Shown: positions 25,301 to 34,046, counted from the first letter of the stretch. The stretch: 64,000 nt of DNA from Delphinus delphis (GCF_949987515.2 NC_082686.1:47531559-47595558); one strand, 5' to 3'. The notes: generated by a model from the sequence alone, not told the origin. Program-made: numbers and translations.

Positions 25301-28300
25301 GGATCTTCGTTGTGCCATGCGGGCTCTTCATTGCAGCATGCGGGACTCCTTAGTTGCGGCATGTGAACTCTTAGTTGTGACGTGCATGAGGGATCTCGTT
25401 CCCTGACCAGAGATCGAACCCGGGCCCCCTGCACTGGCAGCGTGGAGTCTTACCCACTGGACCAGCAGGGAAGTCCCCAATCTTTTGCTGCATGTTCCTA
25501 GATTGCCAAAAATGTGGTTAATCCACACATCTATCTGCTGTGTACAGGAGTTCCCATTTCCACTGCCTCATCAATGGTTGTCATTCTTTTTTTCTTTAAA
25601 TATAAACCTATTTTTAGGTGAAATGGTATCTTGTTTTAATTTGCTTTCTTTACCTTACTAATGATGTTAAAGAAAATAAACATTCCCCATGATGCTATCA
25701 CCGAATACCACCACTATTATAATTTTGCTGTACCTATTTTTTCAATGCTTTATTATACATTTTATATATTTGAATACATAATATACATATGATATTCTGC
25801 TTTTTTTAACCCTATGACAGTATCATCAGCATTTCCCCCCACATTTCCTTAGAGTCCTTATAACCATTATTTTTTTTTAATTAATTAATTAATTTATTTA
25901 TTTTTGGCTGTTTGGGTCTTCGTTGCTGCGTGTGGGCTTTCTCTAGCTGTGGTGAGCAGGGTCTACTCTTCATTGTGGAGCACGGGCTCTAGGCGCGCGG
26001 GCTTCAATAGTTGCGGCACGCAGGCTCAGCAGTTGTGGCTCGCGGCTCTAGAGCGCAGGCTCAGTAGTTGTGGCACACAGGCTTAGTTGCTCCATGGCAT
26101 GTGGGATCTTCCCAGACCAGGGCTTGAACCCGTGTTCCCTGAATTGGCAGGCGGATTCTTAACCACTGCGCCACCAGGGTAGCCCATAACCATTATTTTT
26201 AATGGTTGTGTACTCAGGTAGCTTACACACACATACTTTTAAAAAAAATTTTGTAATTTTGATTCCTCTTTCCTCAAGAATACGGAAGTTGTTTCATTCT
26301 CTACATTTTAAGAAAAACTAAAGGTGGTAGATGATTTTACTCAACCACATCCATTGTTAACTTTCCACAGGAACCACAAAACCTCCGAACTGGCCTAAGC
26401 CTGCCTATGAACTAGATGAAGAGGATCCAGGAAACAATGGCTTCATCAATGACGACTTCATTGTGTGGATGAGGACAGCCGCATTTCCCACTTTCAAAAA
26501 ACTGTACCGCCGACTCCATCGAATAGAGCATTTTACTGAAGGCTTGCCTGCTGGTAGTTATAGTTTCAACATAACCTACAGTATCCTTTTATTCCAGTTT
26601 TCTTTCTGGGGATGAGGGACAATCAGTGTCCATCTGGATACTAGTTGTTGAATATTTCATTCTATATCTTTCTATTCACCAATCGAATCTGTATATATGT
26701 AAAAGAAATACATATTTATCTTATAGGCAGTACTGTCACTCCATCACCATATAGTTTGTATCCACTTTATATATAATTAAATGTGTGTTGTTGTTGTTTT
26801 TAAAGGAACAACAGTCAATAGCAGTATCAGGTAAGTAGGTATGGATAAGGAGGGAAGGGCTATTTCTGTCCCTGAAGAAAGATTAAGTAACACTGGGCCT
26901 AGAGATCTAAAACAATGAGGAGAAGCCTGCCGTATAGGATGGGATGACATGGAGGACCCTGGAAATAAAGAGAGAGAGGTTTACTAAGAAGTAAATTTGA
27001 AATATGGACTAAAAATAATGAAAACTGAGAGAGATTGTAGAACCTTTTATTTTAGGCAAAAGTAGCATAGACTAAGGGAGCCCTGGAATCAAGGGCAGGT
27101 TACATTCATCCAACCCACATGAGCCATGCTACAAGCTCTGCAGTGAGGATGCTGTGTTCTTTCTCTATTAGGTACGAAGCCAGCTAGCAGGAGCCAGTGC
27201 TTTGGTTATGGACATACGGTCCACATTAGGAGACATACTTTAATATGAGATTCTGAAATGTTTTCACTTAATTTAAAAATGCAAATGTAACTCTTCACTT
27301 ACGAACAAGAAGGACTTAACTTCAAAATGACACCAAACACTATCTTTTAAAAATTATATATTTAAACACAATTTATACTAACTCTGGTCTTCAGACTTAG
27401 TTTTGAAGTCCCTTTCTGATTCTCCCTGAGGCAGAATTCTCTCAGAGGCAGGTCTTTCCAGGACTTGTACACAGCTTTGAGACGTCAGCCTGATTAGGCA
27501 TCAGCAACCCCATAGCATCTCAGGGCTACCGGCTAGGAGTTTTTCACGGGGCCCCCCAGCCGGCTAGAGGATCTGTACACCAAACTGTCTACCTCCTTTG
27601 TTTCTTTACCTCTCGGGGAGCTTGACTGAGAGATTCTTGGGTCAGTGAACAACAACGTGTGTTTCAGTTCAACGCTCCATCTTTTCTTCTTTTCTGTCCT
27701 AGAGCAAAGCGCAAATGTCTCCACTCTGACAGGGGAGTGGGGATGTTCCTTGGGCAGAGATACCCCCACTGATGTGACACCATCTCTACCTCTCAACTTA
27801 TTGCCTCCTTTTGTTTACTGACCAGGAATATGGTTTGCCTTCAGCCATTCCTTTAGCATGGTCCCTAATTCTAGTCTATGAAAAGGAAAACCAGAAATTG
27901 CTCTGTCTTGTACAGCATTGTATGTACAGATCAGAGAGTAAGCAATAGAATATTACCTTCTGAATAGGATTTCAGCAACCCCTCTCTCTCCCTCCTAGAA
28001 AATTTGAGATTGAAAATTGCTTGGCAGTAGTCTGTCAAGTTGGACCTTCTGTTCCCATCAACTTTTTCTGTGATTGCCCTTACGAGTAAAGCAGTTATGG
28101 TAGCAATCAAGACACAGGAAAAAAGCCCATCGTGTACTGCTGCCCTCATAATGCATTTCAGTGAGTTTAGGGTTGAGGAGAAGACAGAGTCCATGCTCCG
28201 AACAAAGGAGACACTATCTCTCTGCTTGAAACATGCCTTCCTTGGGCATCTTCGTTCACAGTCGTATTTTAATGCTGATAACTCTCAAATCTAAATCTTT

Positions 28301-29558
28301 AGCAAAAAACCTCAGTCCAGAGCTTGAGTCCTATGCTTGCACCACCTGTGTTGAACCCTTCCGTCCAGCCTCACTGCCTGGCTAATATGCAAGGAGAACT
28401 AAGCCTGAGCTGCAGAAAATGCTACCACTTCTAAGGGAGAAAAGACCCACTGTGTGAGGAAAAGACCCTCTTAATGGAACAGTCAGGCAGCCGAGTTGAG
28501 ATGGCGCCCAAGGACCTGGTGACAGTGAGGAATTTTGATGGAAAAGAAAGAGAACTAGCTTTCCTAACAAGTTTGTGCCTTTAAATAGTATGTTGCCAAG
28601 TGACTTGAGGCCTTTTAAGAGCTTTGCTGGGAAATGCTGTTGCTATGAGAAGCCTTTATTTGTTTATTAGTTTGGTTTACAAAAGGCACCAGATGTTTAA
28701 AAACCTCAGGCCACATGCATGATCAAAATGACATCATTCAAATGCTAACGATAGCAGAGCCAGTTTAAACACTTTCTCCCCAGCAGTGAGGGATGCTGGC
28801 CTTTTCAAATCTCAAATGAATGCACCACCTTTAGTTTTCCCACCAAAAACGTTTTGCCATCTATCTCACTACTTTTTTTGCTCTTCACTCCTCTTGAAGA
28901 ATTTTCCAAGAGGTAGGAATTCATACCTTAGCCTATGAAGGACTTTAGCCTACCCTGGGTATTCTGATCCTTAAACGCAAATTTAGGTTTGCTGCAAAAC
29001 CTATCTGTAGTCTTTTCATTTCCTTGGGTTTAGAAATTAACTATATTTGCTCACTAGTGAGTTGTCTATAAGTCATTCAGATCTATCTGTGTCAGAATTT
29101 CTTTCATAGATTACAACTGTTTAGAGGGAAGACTTGTTTTTACTTAGTTTCATTCCAACAAAATACAACATTCTGCTTGGTAAAGATTAGACTATATGAA
29201 ATTGAATAGTCAACCATTTTTTACCAACAAAACCAGCAGTATTATACAGTTCAGGACTTCCCTGGCAGTCCAGTGGTTAGGCCTCTGTGCTTTCACCGCA
29301 CGTTCGATCCCTAGTCAGAGAACTAAGATGCCATGTGATAAAAAGCACAGCCAAAAAAAGCACAGCCATATATATATATATATGTGTGTGTGTGTATGTG
29401 TGTGTGTATATATATGTGTGTGTGTGTATATATATGTGTGTGTGTATATATATGTGTGTATATATGTGTGTGTGTATATATATGTGTGTGTGTATATATA
29501 TGTGTGTGTGTATATATGTGTGTGTGTATATATGTGTGTGTGTATATATGTGTGTGTG

Positions 29559-29602
<44 letters not shown>

Positions 29603-29875
29603 GTTCAACCTAATGTATTTAAGATATGTAGTGGTAGAGCTGAGAAGTGCTGAGACAGATCCTTAACAGGTTTTCTTTTCTTAGACTTTCCTGTAAACAG
29701 GTTCCAAGGAGAAAAAGCAGTTGTTCTTTCCACCCTGACATGGAGTGGAGGCAGTAGCCTTTTCTTAGGTCTCGCCTACATGGTGACAGGAGCTGTGACC
29801 TGGTTAGCCTTCTTTTCCATGTTGGCAGTTCACTTGAGGCTGAGAGAAAGGAAAATGTTCTTCCTCCAGCAGTAA
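4186..29875 (+). CDS. TMEM30C: TMEM30C (CDC50C), P4-ATPase flippase beta-subunit paralogue; 7 coding exons, 344 aa
   Basis: The CDS joins 4186-4377, 8072-8182, 15481-15582, 16846-16933, 20758-20898, 26371-26580 and 29685-29875. Every intron is GT-AG, and the 1035 nt stay open to a TAA. CDC50 proteins are two-pass glycoproteins that pair with P4-ATPases for ER exit and lipid flipping; CDC50C is known as the testis-restricted paralogue. Visible features are a cytosolic N-terminus with [13 protein letters not shown] (about 13-25), TM1 (about 35-57), a large ectodomain, and TM2 (about 307-331) with a short basic tail. Ectodomain cysteines C71, C74, C88, C90, C140 and C155 match the family disulfides. 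Sequons are N66, N89, N174 and N278. WWTDK (about 190) and NNGFIND...FIVWMRTA in exon 6 are family signatures. Length fits the family (CDC50A is 361 aa). The exon 2 sequence (INYT...[10 protein letters not shown]) is closest to CDC50C rather than A or B. Expression and partner ATPase cannot be read from sequence. Confidence 0.93.
6138..6357 (-). repeat. Left arm of ~220 bp inverted repeat
   Basis: Its reverse complement (ctcaggatcagagactggct ... cataagcatct-like end) matches 6829-7047 with roughly 8 differences, clustered in an A/T run. The spacer is 471 bp. I do not recognise the unit as a named repeat. Confidence 0.95.
6829..7047 (+). repeat. Right arm of ~220 bp inverted repeat
   Basis: Partner of 6138-6357, in opposite orientation. 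The shared core includes gtgtgctattggtaggtctc and gaatgcagtgtcactaacag. Both arms show an identical reading-frame shadow, which is a consequence of the duplication and not evidence of coding. Confidence 0.95.
8072..8182 (+). CDS. TMEM30C: TMEM30C coding exon 2 (residues 65-101)
   Basis: The acceptor is ctgacag and the donor gtaagt, phase 0 at both ends (111 nt). It encodes [20 protein letters not shown] and then the ECNCSIPF stretch. It supplies four of the six conserved ectodomain cysteines (C71, C74, C88, C90) and sequons N66 (NYT) and N89 (NCS). This is the most CDC50C-specific exon. Confidence 0.93.
8525..8640 (-). repeat. MIR fragment, antisense
   Basis: ttttacagtgagattaatgg, then gaggttaagtgacttggcca and aggtcacacagtgagttag is the classic antisense MIR core. 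Confidence 0.85.
8760..9000. repeat. Unclassified old interspersed repeat followed by purine-rich tract
   Basis: gtgttagtccaggtcctctg ... gccagagatttactggggga looks like a mammalian LTR/DNA-element end. It runs into a GGAA/GGAGG-rich simple tract (about 8920-8990). Family not assigned. Confidence 0.4.
9251..9580 (+). mobile_element. CHR-type SINE, sense
   Basis: Full head (acttccctggtggcgcagtgg), B-box ggttcaatccc and an aataaataaataaataaatt tail. A perfect 13-bp duplication GAAAATGTATTTC flanks it (9238-9250 and 9581-9593). Confidence 0.96.
11087..11397 (-). mobile_element. CHR-type SINE, antisense
   Basis: Flanked by a perfect 12-bp duplication CTGCCCTTCTTT (11075-11086 and 11398-11409), with a T-rich/aattaatttattta tail on the left. 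It is inserted in L2. Confidence 0.95.
11445..11673 (-). mobile_element. Young CHR-type SINE (gcggtac subfamily), antisense
   Basis: The long T-run and gcggtacactggcctctcac define the younger cetacean CHR subfamily. The duplication CTCCAAACT lies at 11436-11444 and 11674-11682. Only a short L2 stretch separates it from the neighbouring SINE. Confidence 0.95.
14110..14215 (+). repeat. MIR/L2 3'-end fragment
   Basis: cactgaacatagcacctgac followed by ggaggcacttaataaa is the common MIR/L2 terminal motif. Confidence 0.6.
14357..14722 (+). mobile_element. CHR-type SINE, sense
   Basis: Complete head (gggctttcctggtggcgcag), extended middle with ccacaactactgag units, and an A-tail. The duplication GAAGTTCTA lies at 14348-14356 and 14723-14731. 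Confidence 0.95.
15481..15582 (+). CDS. TMEM30C: TMEM30C coding exon 3 (residues 102-135)
   Basis: The exon follows a strong pyrimidine tract (ttgctgttctcctctacag) and ends at gtaagg, phase 0 at both ends (102 nt). It encodes [20 protein letters not shown], then LSRSNTQL. This matches the family block with the Y-x-L-x-x-FYQN motif found in CDC50A (VFMYYGLSNFYQNHRRY). Confidence 0.92.
15583..16845 (+). other. TMEM30C: TMEM30C intron 3
   Basis: 1263 bp. No repeat that I recognise. Confidence 0.8.
16846..16933 (+). CDS. TMEM30C: TMEM30C coding exon 4 (residues 136-164 plus first base of 165)
   Basis: The exon is 88 nt, entering in phase 0 and leaving in phase 1. It encodes DVRNCAPF...[15 protein letters not shown]140 and C155 correspond to the second ectodomain disulfide of CDC50 proteins, and [13 protein letters not shown] is a family signature. 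The donor is gtaggt. An antisense L1 insertion begins about 95 bp into the following intron. Confidence 0.93.
17473..19949 (-). pseudogene. L1 ORF2 remnant (reverse transcriptase to C-terminus)
   Basis: The antisense reading is L1 ORF2p: an RT block ([20 protein letters not shown], then [12 protein letters not shown]), the thumb/connection region ([13 protein letters not shown]...), and the cysteine-containing C-terminus (LLHCWWECK...[12 protein letters not shown]). The endonuclease domain is absent. It is broken by a frameshift near 19100-19190 and by stops beyond 18164. The RT catalytic FADD motif reads FAGD (about 19090-19105), so the copy is dead by both frame and active site. Confidence 0.93.
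20078..20450. other. GC-rich segment at the 5' end of the L1 insertion
   Basis: About 370 bp with gggcggggcctctgcttagg, ccaggagcccaataggctcc and ccccaccgtctcccccaggg, far above local GC content. It lies inside the L1 target-site duplications. It is probably L1 5'-UTR joined to ORF2 by internal deletion or 5' inversion; orientation relative to the L1 could not be decided. Confidence 0.55.
20758..20898 (+). CDS. TMEM30C: TMEM30C coding exon 5 (residues 165-211 plus first base of 212)
   Basis: The exon enters and leaves in phase 1 (141 nt), with acceptor ttccctacag and donor gtaaga. It encodes [11 protein letters not shown] (sequon N174), then [22 protein letters not shown] is diagnostic of the CDC50 family. 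Confidence 0.93.
21674..21880 (+). mobile_element. CHR-type SINE, 3'-shortened
   Basis: The head ggacttccctggtggtgcag and B-box ggttctatccc are present. The body stops after cctggagccc with no A-tail before the flank aaatatttttatagg. The flanks share AAATAT. Confidence 0.85.
23117..23158 (-). mobile_element. L1 3'-end scrap, antisense
   Basis: The T-run plus cacatctttattggagtgta and attgcttt is the same 3' end as the L1s at 17029 and 50977, but only about 40 bp survive. Confidence 0.7.
23985..24185 (+). repeat. L2 3' end
   Basis: caccttgaggaaagggatta, then ctatatccctagtgcttgat and a terminal gttaagtgaatggatgaata match the L2 terminus. Confidence 0.75.
24790..24920. repeat. MIR/L2-type fragment
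   Basis: gattgaacacctaccatgtg followed by ccaggcactggactaaatgc is the widespread L2/MIR motif. Confidence 0.65.
25239..25476 (-). mobile_element. Older CHR-type SINE, antisense
   Basis: ggctgcgccagatcttagtt ... tggaccagcagggaagtccc belongs to the older, shorter subfamily. CAATCTTTT repeats at both ends. Confidence 0.9.
25875..26185 (-). mobile_element. CHR-type SINE, antisense
   Basis: A perfect 15-bp duplication ATAACCATTATTTTT lies at 25860-25874 and 26186-26200. The right edge, ccaccagggtagccc, is the reversed SINE head. It ends 185 bp before exon 6. Confidence 0.96.
26371..26580 (+). CDS. TMEM30C: TMEM30C coding exon 6 (residues 212-281 plus first base of 282)
   Basis: This is the largest exon (210 nt), phase 1 at both ends, with acceptor ctttccacag. 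It encodes [12 protein letters not shown], then [20 protein letters not shown], and ends [12 protein letters not shown] with sequon N278. It is the most conserved block of the family. The donor, A|gtatcc, is weak: it lacks the exonic G and has C at +5. The boundary is still required, because joining to exon 7 restores the family string ITYNFPV. Confidence 0.92.
26806..26830 (+). other. Decoy exon candidate in TMEM30C intron 6
   Basis: A 25-nt block sits between a good acceptor (gttgttgtttttaaag) and a near-consensus donor (gtaagta), 226 nt after the weak exon 6 donor. 25 nt is not a multiple of three. Inclusion would shift exon 7 and stop it early, so it would not make the conserved C-terminus. 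Confidence 0.4.
26831..29250 (+). other. TMEM30C: TMEM30C intron 6, repeat-poor part
   Basis: About 2.4 kb with no repeat family I recognise, unusual in this repeat-dense window. Several open readings exist but none resembles a protein family. Confidence 0.6.
29254..29368 (+). mobile_element. Short CHR-related SINE (CHRS-like), sense
   Basis: aggacttccctggcagtcca gtggttaggcctc, then cgttcgatccctagtcagag and a degenerate aaaagcacagccaaaaaaag tail. Its tail runs straight into the satellite. Confidence 0.85.
29369..29602. repeat. Compound TA/TG satellite
   Basis: About 234 bp of alternating (ta)n and (tg)n blocks, with repeat unit roughly tgtgtgtgtatatata (14-24 nt, variable). It grew from a SINE tail and ends 82 bp before exon 7. 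Confidence 0.97.
29685..29875 (+). CDS. TMEM30C: TMEM30C last coding exon (residues 282-344, stop TAA)
   Basis: The acceptor is gttttcttttcttag. The exon encodes [20 protein letters not shown], the extracellular turn, then TM2 ([20 protein letters not shown] and following) and a cytosolic tail ending [12 protein letters not shown]. The stop TAA is 29873-29875. A TG/TA satellite ends 82 bp before the exon. I cannot place the poly(A) site. Confidence 0.92.
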
Positions 29876-30724
29876 AGTCAGACTTTAAAAAGAAGAGCAG
29901 AAAACACAGAAATGGACGGTGAAGTAATGGAGCCAAAGATCTCAAAATGACTGGGATGTTTCATCAAGGGGAACTGGACTGACTGACCAAGTTCAATCCC
30001 AGATAGATAAATAATGAGAGCTTCAGAGTGAAGAAGAAGAAAAAGAAGAAAAGGAGGAGGAGAAGGCATAATTAGGTATAGTAAAATGTCCTTGGAATGG
30101 GGAAGATAAATCATCCTTGAGCTCTAAACCAAGTCTCGGGAGTTTATTTGAAGCCCTTGTGCCTGAAAGTGGGTGAATGCCTAGGAGGGTGGCATCACCA
30201 GACAAGAGTAAGTAAACCTGGGGCCCCAAGATTAGGTGAATCCTTTTAACCATCAATCGGGCTCAGACCACAAGTCCTCATTGGCTGGTTGAAATTACAG
30301 ACTCACCAACAACAATTTTTGAACACTGAATTGAGCAATCAGGATGATTTTTGAAAATTGATTTATTCAATTATATATGAGTCAAAATGAAGTTTTCTCT
30401 ACTAAGAATAAGCCGAGCAAAGGTTATGGCAGTACCGTGAGCACCCAAAATACATCAATACACCAAAAAGAAAGTCCAGGAATTTCCCTAAATTTACCCA
30501 TGTAGCCAAGAGGGAAGCACTGAAAATAACTGATTCTCTTGCAAACTGTACTTAGCATTTGAGGGCACAACACAATTCTAAAACTTACATTGGGATGATG
30601 TACTCTAGAATGCAGGTGATGACATGGACTTGTGATACTTGAATTATATGTGTCGAGGAAGCTTCTTAGGGTCCATCTTAAAAAGTTTTAATTCCTGCTA
30701 AAGGTCACTTTACAGGAGACTGAA
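29876..30724 (+). other. TMEM30C 3' UTR / downstream flank
   Basis: A purine-rich tract (gaagaag/gaggagg, about 30030-30065). No clear AATAAA was found before the repeats that follow, so the mRNA end is unresolved. The first good AATAAA I see is at 31693-31698, inside an LTR-like repeat. Confidence 0.5.
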
Positions 30725-30955
30725 TGGCATACAACGTTGACCCTAGAACAACACAGGGGTTAGTGGCGCTGACCCCATGCAGTCAATAATCCGCCTATAA
30801 CTTTACAGTTGGCCCTTAGTATCTGTGGTTCTACATCCACGGATTCAACCAACTGTGGATCATGTAGTGCTGTAGTAAGTATTTATTGAAAAAAATCCGT
30901 GTATAAGTAGACACTTGTAGTTCAAACCCGTGTTGTTCAAGGATCAACTGTACTT
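30725..30955 (-). mobile_element. Tigger-type (TcMar) nonautonomous DNA transposon copy
   Basis: The terminal motifs face each other: gttgaccctagaacaacaca at the left and gttgttcaaggatcaactgt at the right, the characteristic inverted termini of this family. The central part is lost. A second copy lies at 43259-43712. Confidence 0.8.
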
Positions 30956-31255
30956 GGTAAAGCTGCCAGGGCAAGAGACTCCATAGATCTGTATAACTAG
31001 ATAACCAGAATATTATACTTTAAAAAACATGTTTATATTATTTTATTTTTTGAGGTGGGGAAAGCTTAACTCTGTGATGACTCTAACAGCAGAATTTTCA
31101 TTGTTAAAGAGAAACATAGTACCAATACATAGTTGTCTTTTGAGCAGGCAAGAAAGCATTTCTCTGTTGCAACTTTCTGCATTCACCAAATGGTCAAGTA
31201 CTTTTCCAAAAAAACCAAAATGGTTTCAAGTACGAACCACTGACCTCAGGTGACC

Positions 31256-31710
31256 AGGTGTGGTAGGCTGAATAACGCCCAGCCCACCTCCACCCAAAGA
31301 TACCCACATCTTAATCCCTGGAACCTGTGAATGTTACCTTGTATGCCAAAAGAGGCTTTGCAGCTGTGATTAAATTAAGGCTACTGATATGGATTATCTG
31401 TGTGGGCCCAATGTAATCCTAAGGGTCCTTACAAAAGAGAGGCAGGAGATCAGAAGAATAGGGGGAGATGTGGCAATGGAAGCAAGAGGTTGGAATGATA
31501 CAAAGAAGGGGCCATGATCCAAAGAATGCAGGCAGCCTCCTCTATAGGCTGAAAAAAGCAAGAGACACATCCTCTCCTGAAGCCTCTAGAAGTCCTGCTG
31601 ACACCTTGTTTTGAGAATTCTGACCTCTAGAACTGTAAGAAAATTAATTTATGTTGTTTTTAGCACTGAGTAGGGTAATTTGTTACAGTAGCAATAAAAA
31701 ACTAATATAC
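31256..31710 (+). mobile_element. MaLR/MLT1-like LTR
   Basis: tggtaggctgaataacgccc, then catcttaatccctggaacct, gggcccaatgtaatcctaag, a late ctctagaactgtaag and tttgttacagtagcaataaa follow the order of an MLT1-type solo LTR, about 450 bp. The subfamily is uncertain. Confidence 0.65.
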
Positions 31711-32124
31711 TTGGCAATGCTCTAGTCATCTGAACAATTGTGGTTTCTTGAGCTTAGGTGACCTATCCAGGGCAGAGAGCTAGGAAGGAACAGAGCTCAC
31801 ACAGGAACCAAACCCTGTGACTTCATATCCTGGGCTCTTGCCCCTTCAGTCCACACTCCTGAGTTATGGTGTTGATTGGAAAAAGGCAAGAATACATTTG
31901 TTACATTTCAATCCTCTTTGTCAGCTTATAAAATGCTGTATTAGTCAAGGCTCTCGGAGAAACAGAACGAATAGGAGGGGTGTGTGTGTGTGTGTGTGTG
32001 TAAAGAGATTTATTTTCAGTAATTGGCTCACATGATTGTGGAGGCTTGGCAAGTGCAAAATCTGACAGGGGAGGCTAGCAGACTGGAATCTCAGGAAGGA
32101 GTTGCAGTTTAAGCCAAAAGGCAG

Positions 32125-32460
32125 AGGCTTTCCTGGTGGCGCAGTGGTTGAGAATCTGCCTGCCAATGCAGGGGACACGGGTTCGAGCCCTGGTCTGGGA
32201 AGATCCCAAATGCCGCGGAGCAACTAGTCCCGTGAGCCACAACTACTGAGCCTGTGCGTCTGGAGCTTGTGCTCCGCAACACGAGAGGCCACGACAGTGA
32301 GAGGCCCGCGCACCGCAATGAAGAGCAGCCCCTGCTTGCCGCAACTAGAGAAAGCCCTCGCACAGAAACGAAGACCCAACACAGCCATAAAAACAAAGAA
32401 AGAAAGGAAGGAAGGAAGGAAGAAGGAAAGAAAGAAGCTTTCATTAAAAAAAAAAAAAAA
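32125..32460 (+). mobile_element. CHR-type SINE, sense, with purine-rich tail
   Basis: The head ggctttcctggtggcgcagt and B-box gggttcgagccc are present. The tail expanded into an (aagg/aaag)n tract (32395-32437) and a further A-run. Confidence 0.9.
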
Positions 32461-32462
32461 AA

Positions 32463-32715
32463 TCCTCCTGTCCGCCTGCCAATGCAAGAGACATGGGTTC
32501 GAGCCCTGATCTGGGAAGATCCCACATGCCGCGGAGCAACAAAGCCCATGTGCCACAACTACTGAGCCTGCGCTCTAGAGCCCGTGAGCCACAACTACTG
32601 GGCCTGCGTGCCACAACTACTGAAGTCCGCGCTCCTAGAACCCATGCTCCGCAACAAGAGAAGCCACTGCAATGAGAAGCCCATGCACCACAACGCAAAT
32701 AAATAAATTTATTTT
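32463..32715 (+). mobile_element. CHR-type SINE, 5'-truncated
   Basis: Starts inside the head at ccgcctgccaatgcaagaga, keeps the B-box and ccacaactactgagcc units, and ends in aaataaataaatttatttta. Confidence 0.9.
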
Positions 32716-32719
32716 AAAA

Positions 32720-33115
32720 ATATATAATAATAATACTGTGTTGCAAATATCCTATGATATGGCTTATATGTGGAATCCAAAAAAAAAGGTACAAATGAAC
32801 TTATTTACAAAACAGAAACAGAGCCACAGATATAGAAAACTAACTTATGGTTACCAGGCGGGAAGGGATGGGAAGGATAAATTGGGAGATTGTGATTAAC
32901 ATATACACAGTGCTATATATAAAATAGATAACTAATAAAGACCTACTATATAGCACAGGGAACACTACTCAATACTCTGTAATGACCTATATGGAAAAAG
33001 AATCTTTAAAAAAAGAGTGGATATATGTATATGTATAACCGATTTACTTCGCTGTACACCTGAAGCTAATACAACATTGTAAATCACCTATCACTCCAAT
33101 AAAAAAAAATTTTTT
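32720..33115 (+). mobile_element. L1 3' end, sense, strongly 5'-truncated
   Basis: atatggcttatatgtggaat, then ggttaccaggcgggaaggga, ctatatagcacagggaacac and cttcgctgtacacctgaagc, with a tail after tcactccaataaaaaa. This is the standard artiodactyl L1 3' UTR. Confidence 0.9.
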
Positions 33116-33419
33116 TTTTAAATTTGGCCAAAAGACAGTCTGCTGGAACACCTGAAAGAATTGATGTTGCAGATGGAGCACGAAGGCTGTCAGCTGGAGA
33201 ATTCCCTCTTGTTCAGGGGAAGTTAGCATTTTGTACTATTCAGGCTTTCCATTGATTGCATGAGACCGACTCACATTATGGAGGGCAGTCTGTTTTATGC
33301 AGTCTACTGATTTAAATCTGATCCAAAAACAGCCTTACAGAAACATCCAGAATAATGTTTGACCAAATATCTGGGCACCATGGCCCAGTCAAGTTCACCC
33401 ATAAAATTAACCATCACAG

Positions 33420-34046
33420 AAGGCATCTGCATTCACCAAGTAGTCAAGACTTTTCCAAAAAAGTACTCCTCATTTCACTTTGCACTAGAGTTGGTTCCGT
33501 GGAAAGCTCCTATACAAAGCAAGTCTATCCACACCAGAAAATAAACTACTTAAGAAAAGTTAAGTGACTGGAATTTATGACAGAATGGAAGTGTCGTTCC
33601 TTTTTTCTGCTTCTCCACAAGTCATCCAGCCCAAAGCAGTTTATCTTTGTAAGACTCCTTCTTACCCTGCTATAAAAGATGGGAGCCGTCCTTCTAATCC
33701 TTGTTAGGGGAAGAGCCCCATCATTCACAATTAACTCCCCACCCACAATGGGGAACTTTTCTGGCTTTCTTTCTCTCTTATTCTTTGTCTTCCTTCTCCC
33801 ATCATCTTGCTCTTGTCTTCTTCCTCCACTTTTCTAGCTCTTCATCCTTGTGCTTTTGTGAATAGGTTGGTGAAACTAGCTTTTCTTTCTGCAACTCCTG
33901 GCAACAATTCTGGAGCAAGAAAAAGTGAGCATGAGATCAAGAGAGACAAAGAACAAAAATGTGAATAAATAAGAGCTTGTGAGTGTGTGTGAGTGTGTTC
34001 AGGCATTTGTGTGAGTGTGTGTGACTGTGAGTGTGACTGTTTGGAA
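33420..34046. other. Unremarkable stretch with GT-rich end
   Basis: No gene seen. 33975-34045 is a degenerate gtgagtgtgt simple repeat. Confidence 0.6.

Larger units (their letters stand above)
20899..26370 (+). other. TMEM30C: TMEM30C intron 5
   Basis: 5472 bp. 20900-21660 and 21881-23940 are AT-rich with no named family. A broken antisense reading around 22227-22700 has a vague hAT-transposase texture that I cannot confirm. The later part holds L2/MIR ends and two SINEs. Confidence 0.7.
31933..33419 (+). mobile_element. Old LTR-like repeat split by a ~1 kb insertion
   Basis: The left part (31933-32124) starts tgtattagtcaaggctctcg with an internal (tg)n. The right part (about 33125-33419) continues gacagtctgctgg and ends ataaaattaaccatcaca. 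The two halves are collinear. The interruption carries two SINE bodies and an L1 3' end, flanked by aagccaaaaggcag / tggccaaaagacag. Confidence 0.75.

Noticed and set aside
29369..29602. Regular repeats that might suggest a CRISPR-like array
   Set aside because: There are no unique spacers, and it is a simple satellite in a mammalian intron.
29384..29653. Repetitive open frame (CVCVYI repeats)
   Set aside because: It is a translation of the TG/TA satellite.
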